A DNA stretch of 12,950 bases from Pinguiococcus pyrenoidosus (lineage: Eukaryota > Sar > Pinguiophyceae > Pinguiochrysidales > Pinguiochrysidaceae). Location: the NCBI GenBank assembly GCA_019677205.1, contig JAAMXY010000439.1:1-12950 (forward strand), read 5' to 3'. The translations under genes and the position numbers were made by a program. The notes under the pieces are model-generated. The model ran no database searches. It worked only from the letters and a program-made list of their open reading frames with translations, and was not told the DNA's origin. This document shows positions 8,552 to 12,950 of this stretch, in pieces; within the stretch, counting starts at the first letter, position 1, and each line of letters begins with the position of its first letter.

Positions 8552-9173
8552 CAGCAAAGTTGGATCGGTGGATGCGTCGCTTTTCGGAAAACCAAAACCA
8601 AAACCAAAACCAGAACCAAAATCTTCTTGCTGACTTCTTCAGACCTCACGCCAAGACGCTCTGTTCCCATTGCCTCCCCAGAGCTCTCGTTACCGAAAGA
8701 GTGGTTCGCCGCCACCGCTCTGCTCATAGTCCGCGGATCTGCCCCCACTGACCCGTTCCTAGTACAGGCGTCTTCTGGGAGCTCCGAAACATTCAATACC
8801 TGAGGACAACTTTTCCAGTGCCGACAGAGAGCTCGACGCAAGAAACGTTCTCGGAAGCGCTATGGCACGATCCTAGGCCTTGTGATTGGTTGCCTTGGAG
8901 CGACTGGCCAATGAGAGGGCTAGAAATGGCTGCGTCTGGAGATCCATCTGAACGCCACCGAAGCCACGAAGGCCTCTCCTTCTCCCGACACGAATGTCAG
9001 GCGCAAGTGCTGTCCTCGTCTCCGTCGCCGTTTCCGTGCCGTCGCAGCGCAGCGTGCGGAGGCGTTACGGCAGACCAAGATGCTGGCGGAGGAGGCCCCT
9101 TTGTTGCCCAAGCAAGCCCCGGCCGCTGGAGAGGCAGCTCCGCCGAAGAAGCGCGAGTGGCTGAACAGCGGGG
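8552..9173 (+). other. Ambiguous region between two genes; mostly open +2 frame, exons possible
   Basis: No gene is firmly supported. The +2 frame is unusually open: between 8494 and 9224 it meets only four stops (8549, 8801, 8912, 8921). It encodes coding-like segments such as PKEWFAATALLIVRG, a basic-plus-hydrophobic piece (KKRSRKRYGTILGLVIGCLG) at about 8840-8911, and MLAEEAPLLPKQ from 9080. These could be C-terminal exons of the preceding gene, 5' exons of the amino acid transporter, or noncoding. A pyrimidine-rich splice acceptor is visible before 8642, and another AG (CTTTTCCAG) ends at 8818. Confidence 0.3.
8588..8617. repeat. AAAACC hexanucleotide satellite
   Basis: Five units of AAAACC lie head to tail, the last one changed to AGAACC. 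The tract is just upstream of the pyrimidine-rich acceptor that ends at 8641, so it may lie within an intron or a 3' UTR. In one frame it would encode alternating Asn-Gln. Confidence 0.9.
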
Positions 9174-11972
9174 ATGTTGCCAGTGGTGGTGCGCGATTCG
9201 AGAGCAATGGGAGCACTCCTGGAGGTGCCAGACCGGACTGACGAGCTTTGGCTATGTGATACAGTGTTCAACTTGCTCAGCGCCACTCTCGGGGCTGGCA
9301 CCCTCATGTATCCCTACGGCTTCGCGAATGCTGGACTAGTGCCCGCGACGGTGGGTTCTCCTGCTTCGTCTCCTGCTTCGTCTTCTCTTTCCTCGTCTTC
9401 TTCTACGTCTTCTTCGTCTTCTTCTACGTCGTCTTTTTCTCCTGGTCTTCTTCTCCTGGTTGTCTTCTCCTGGTCTTCTTCTCCTGATCTTCTCCTCCTG
9501 CTCTTCTTCTCCTTCTTCTTCTCCTCCTGGTCTTCTTCTCCTTCTACCACTACCAATACCATCCCTACCACCACTTAAGAGCGGAAGTCCACTGATGATG
9601 TGCTGGGCTTTCTCACGCTGTTCAGGTTCTTCTGCTAGTGGGGGGGGTGGCGACGGTGGCGTCGATCCGATTCATCGTGCTGGGCTGCGCGGAGTGCCAG
9701 GCCCACAGCTTGGACGAGCTTGCGCTGAAGGCTTCGGGACCCCGCATGGAACAGGTACCGCCATCTCTGCGCGAGCCAGCCTCTAGAGCAATCATCGGCA
9801 GGACTGCGCGATACTCAGCAGGCGGTGCATTTCTCTCTGCAGGCAGTTCAGGCTGGTATCATCATCTTCTCGCTGTCGGCGGGCACCATCTACCTCCTGC
9901 GGGCGTCTGAACTGCTCGTTCAGCTGTGCAACGCCTTCGACTTCGCCTTGTCTGCTGACGAGGCGCACATCCTCTTCGGTATCATCTGCTTCGTCCTGTC
10001 ATCCGCGAAGCAGGTCTACTCCATCCGCACCATCAGCATGTGTAGCGTGCTGAGCGTCTTCTACCTCGTGGGGCTCAGCATCGTGCACTGCAGCCTCAGG
10101 CTGACCACGCAGGAGGTGGCCTTCGATGATCATCTGCGCCGTGAGAACGTCAACCTCTTCTATGGCAGCATGACGGGGATATTGAAGGCGTTTCCGATGA
10201 TGATCTTCGCCTTTGCCGCGCAGGTACTTGGCTTCGCGACGCGACGCTTTGCCCTACCCTACCCTGCCCTGCTCTACCCTGCCCTGCACTGCCCTGCCCA
10301 AACTAGTCATTTAATTAGTGGAGAGAACTGAAGTCTGAACGAAGCCTATTTTCTGTACCGCAGATGGCAGTCCCGTCCATCCTGGATGGAATGAGCCAGG
10401 AGTATCGGCATCGCAAGATCGAGAGGATGCTGTTCGCGAAGCGGAAACGCGTCGCGCGTGCGCTGGTGATTCGCCGAGGGCAGATCTTTGGAAGCACCGA
10501 CGCTCCTCCGAAGCGAAAGGGGAACAAGTTCCGCCTGTTTGGGAAGAAAGCCGCCGCCAAAGCACTGTCGCCGAGCTTGCTTCAAGACAACCTCTCTTCG
10601 GTTCGAAAGGACGAGCTGCAGCGGCTGGGTGGCGCGAGTGTGCAGCAACTCGCCAAGGCGAAGTTGGAGACGCTCGATCCCCAGCAGATGACGTCGCTAC
10701 GCGCGCGAGGCCCAAAACGGATGACCCGAGCGCAGATTGTGTTTTTGTCGCAGTGCTCGTTGGAGACGCTTACCTTCCGGGAGCTGGAGCTTCTAGCACA
10801 CCTTCCGCTCGAGAGCTTCTCCAACGAAGAGCTCGCCGAGGCGACGAAGAATCCAGTGCAGGCTGCCATGAGGTTCGACCGGTCGCTTGTTGTCAGGCCC
10901 ACGGAGATGGGGCAGGGCGCGGTCAGCGCTGTCCCTCCCGAGATACGGCGGCGGGTGCCTGGAAGCACGAAGCCGACTGAGACAAGCAATCCAGCGCTTC
11001 TGACGTTGCCGAACGACCAGGTCTCGCCGCTTCCCGCGGCGATGCCCGGCCTTCCCGCCGAAGCCAAAGTCGAGAGCTTCGAGTCGGTCTCCATGATTGC
11101 CGTCGCGGTTGGCACCTTCGTGAATCTCGCTGTAGGTGAGGAGAACCCTACAGCGTTTCTGATGGCAACCCTCTCCGCTTTTCCCCCCAAGTTTCAGATG
11201 GCGTGCTCATGTTGCCGTGCCTTCTCTTCCTGATCCTTGTCCCAGGCTTCTGCGGCGCCTTGGTCTACGGCGCCAAGACCCAAAGCAACATCCTGGTCAA
11301 CTACAAGATGCGAGTCGGAGTGGACACGGCTTGGGTGGCCGTGGCCTTCGGCTGCTTCTTCTTCCACATTTGCACGGTGTTCCCTCTGATTCTCTTCCCT
11401 TGCCGGTGAGCAAGCTTCTGAGTGGCCAGTGTGTCCTCAGTTCGCTCGCTGAAGGCTGACGGGCTTCGTTTGGCTTGGCCAGGACGGCGTTGCTTGCCAT
11501 GACCGTTGGGCAGCGTGAGATATCAAGAGTTACCCTCCTTGAGCAGAAAATCTCGGCCAACTCGCTTCGGAAAGAAGATGTCATCGCCTGCGCTGGAAGG
11601 ATTTGGAAGTGCCATCGACTCACGGAGGCTTACACGCTGCTCTTCTGTACCCTCTGCGTCCTTATTGCTCTTCGGGTCGGCGACTTCGCGGCCATCTTTG
11701 AGCTCTCTCGGGGAACGGCTTTCGCCTTCGTGTGCTACATCTTCCCGGTCATCGCAGCAATGAATCTGAATCTTGTGCAGGTACGTTGTCGGTGTGGTGA
11801 TCCTGCCGTCCATCTGCTATCTTTAGTCCTGTCCCGCCTGATGTTCTCTCAACTCGTGAAGGATTCGGTGGTTGACTCGTGCTTGGCCGTGCTCGTTACC
11901 GGTGTCGGCATCGGTGCCGGTATTCTGTGGACCTGGAGCGCGTGGGATGCGAATTTTCACACGCACGCGTGA
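9174..11972 (+). CDS. Amino acid transporter, SLC38/AAAP type, seven exons
   Basis: Exons: 9174-9350, 9626-9754, 9843-10223, 10364-11135, 11246-11405, 11483-11780, 11862-11972, all joined by GT-AG introns in compatible phases, giving 675 residues. TM1 carries the family signature VFNLLSATLGAGTLMYPYG. Further landmarks are ATVLLLVGGVATVASIRFIV across the first junction, the TM6 segment MMIFAFAAQMAVPSILDGM across the third, GFCGALVYGAKTQSNIL after TM7, and VFPLILFPCRTALLA across the fifth. I count 11 membrane segments, as expected for proton- or sodium-coupled amino acid transporters of plasma membrane or vacuole/lysosome. Between TM6 and TM7 there is an extra hydrophilic loop of about 210 residues, absent from ordinary members. 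The start is uncertain: ATG 9174 (or 9207) is simplest, while a 40-nt intron at 9225-9264 could join an upstream start at 9080. The last intron is less certain. Substrate is unknown. Confidence 0.85.
9357..9560. repeat. TCTTC-rich pyrimidine tract in transporter intron 1
   Basis: Most of intron 1 (9351-9625) is a long, nearly pure pyrimidine stretch on the plus strand, built from degenerate TCTTCT, TCGTCT and TCCTGG units. The opposite strand is therefore purine-rich and forms an open frame of Glu/Lys/Arg, which is an artefact of the composition. Such tracts can form triplexes and expand by slippage. The intron ends with a good acceptor, TTTCTCACGCTGTTCAG. Confidence 0.8.
10252..10299. repeat. 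Degenerate CCCTA/CCCTG pentamer repeat in intron 3
   Basis: About ten pentamers of CCCTA or CCCTG type, some altered (CTCTA, CACTG), fill the middle of the 140-nt third intron (10224-10363) of the transporter gene. It is a simple satellite inside an intron, not a telomere, because it is short, degenerate and flanked by exons. Confidence 0.85.
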
Positions 11973-12377
11973 TCGGTGGTGGGCCACAAGCTCCTGCGAA
12001 ATGCTCCGCATAGACACGCATCGCGAGGAGGAAAGATTCCGCAGTGAGTGCATCGAATGCCGTGAAACGCATTTCCTCGGACGGGCTTGTCCTGGCGCCA
12101 TGCTCTCAAAGGGGTTCTCAAGACGAGTCTCCAGTCGCTTTCTGGCAATCAAGCAATGTAACAAAACGTCCTTCGTTCTTGTTTGAGAAGATCTTGTGGG
12201 TTGTGCACGCATGGGTTGCAGACTCTTCCGACGTCGTACCAGAAAGATGGTAGCAACCTTCCGACCACCTGACTCGAGGGGAACGCAGATCTGCATGTGC
12301 TACTCCGTCGCTTCCGTACCCAGCGGAGAGAGTCATCGGATGACCTCGTCCACTTTCCTTTCAACCACGCCACACAC
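11973..12377. other. Spacer between convergent genes, no gene seen
   Basis: These 405 bases lie between the stop of the transporter gene (+) and the stop of the Rieske-like gene (-), so they should contain both 3' UTRs. Open frames on either strand here have no recognisable motif and uneven composition. A small inverted repeat, GTCATC-G-GATGAC, sits at 12332-12344. I see no RNA gene and no clear AATAAA signal on the plus strand. Confidence 0.5.
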
Positions 12378-12950
12378 TCAGTAGTACTCTCCCGTGGCCT
12401 TGCCCTTGGCGTCGAGGATGCCCTTCCAGTAGTCCTCCTCGAACTGGGCCTTCGAGTTGACGTCCAGGCGGACTTCGATGTTGCCCCCCGCACTGACGCG
12501 GCAATCGTAGGTGGCCAGGGCCTGGGGCGCAAAGAGCCACCCAAAGGCCTTGCCAAGGAAGCTGGGGCACCAGTCGCCGTCGACTTCCCCAGTCTTCAGG
12601 TTGAAGCGCGTGCCGTAGAGCGGCTCCTCGATGGTCATGCCCACCACCTTGCCCTGGCTGGTGGGCTGGTTCAGCGGCGGGCACTTGTTGCTGACGCAGA
12701 AGACCTGCCGGTTGGAGGCCGCGACGAGGCACAGGTCCAGGCCGGCCGCCACGACGCTCTTCGTGCCTTCGACCATGGGAGCTTCGCGGGCCGAGCAGAC
12801 CTTGATCCACTCGAACTTGGGCGCCGAAGCGCGCATGGTCACGGCGCCCGCGGTGCTCGCTCTTGCCTTCGCGTTGAGGTTGGAGCTCCAGCTCCTCGCA
12901 AGGCCGAGGCCCTCGACGAGGTTGCAGAAGGCCAGGAGGCCGAGGGCGGC
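12378..12950 (-). CDS. Plastid-targeted Rieske-fold protein lacking cluster ligands (5' partial)
   Basis: The frame is open to the right edge of the window, so the N-terminus is missing; 190 residues are visible. The first 35 or so (AALGLLAFCNLVEGLG, then Arg/Ser/Ala-rich up to VTMRA) look like the end of a signal plus transit peptide used by algae with secondary plastids. A Rieske-like domain follows: WIKVCSAREAP, VFCVSNKCPPLNQPTSQG and EPLYGTRFNLKTGEVDGDW. In true Rieske proteins the two boxes read C-x-H and C-x-x-H. Here box 1 is CPP (Cys codon 12681-12683) and box 2 is EPLY, so only one of four ligands remains and a normal [2Fe-2S] cluster is not expected. The C-terminal tail (YWKGILDAKGKATGEYY) lies beyond the Rieske fold. 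The protein is probably a structural or binding member of a plastid complex; that role is inference. Confidence 0.75.
   Translation of the reverse strand, partial: AALGLLAFCNLVEGLGLARSWSSNLNAKARASTAGAVTMRASAPKFEWIKVCSAREAPMVEGTKSVVAAGLDLCLVAASNRQVFCVSNKCPPLNQPTSQGKVVGMTIEEPLYGTRFNLKTGEVDGDWCPSFLGKAFGWLFAPQALATYDCRVSAGGNIEVRLDVNSKAQFEEDYWKGILDAKGKATGEYY

Noticed and set aside
8588-8617. AAAACC repeat as a telomere remnant
   Set aside because: Only five units are present, and the unit is not the TTAGGG or TTTAGGG type usual in algae; an internal satellite is enough.
9314-9574. Antisense open frame with a Glu/Lys/Arg-rich product
   Set aside because: It is the reverse complement of the pyrimidine tract in intron 1; the open frame comes from simple sequence.
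10252-10299. CCCTA repeat as interstitial telomere or CRISPR-like array
   Set aside because: The units are short, degenerate and without spacers, and lie inside a spliced intron.

Overview
This is nuclear DNA from a eukaryotic microbe, most likely an alga with a secondary, red-derived plastid. The evidence is: clean spliceosomal GT-AG introns of about 80 to 275 nt; several type II (signal-anchor) membrane enzymes of the Golgi kind; and, at the right edge, a Rieske-fold protein whose N-terminus resembles a plastid transit peptide ending near a VTMRA motif. Genes lie on both strands without operon-like spacing. The species cannot be named from the window. Canonical GT donors and mixed orientation argue mildly against a core dinoflagellate.

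Left half (1-6064): three intronless genes for glycan-modifying enzymes. They are a STELLO/DUF288-family protein (475-2787, +), a type II PAPS-dependent sulfotransferase (3028-3876, -) and a GT92/DUF23-family glycosyltransferase (4472-6064, +). All three carry an N-terminal hydrophobic anchor and keep their family signature motifs. The sulfotransferase and GT92 genes are divergent. Their shared upstream region holds an imperfect 38-bp tandem duplication and an 8-bp-arm palindrome. Together the three look like a Golgi module that builds and sulfates an extracellular or scale/wall glycan; that joint role is inferred.

Middle (6065-9173): a decayed Tc1/mariner-IS630-type transposase on the minus strand (about 6121-6986), broken by a frameshift and lacking a recognisable second catalytic Asp. 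I see nothing in 6987-7232. Next is an unrecognised gene with a signal peptide (7233-8551, +), probably with one short intron. After it comes a stretch (8552-9173) with no firm gene but an unusually open +2 frame, plus a short AAAACC satellite at 8588-8617.

Right half (9174-12950): a seven-exon amino acid transporter of the SLC38/AAAP type (9174-11972, +) with 11 predicted membrane segments and an extra loop of about 210 residues between TM6 and TM7. Then a gene-poor spacer, then the 3' part of the plastid-type Rieske-like gene (12378-12950, -). That protein has lost its [2Fe-2S] cluster ligands and is cut off by the window edge.
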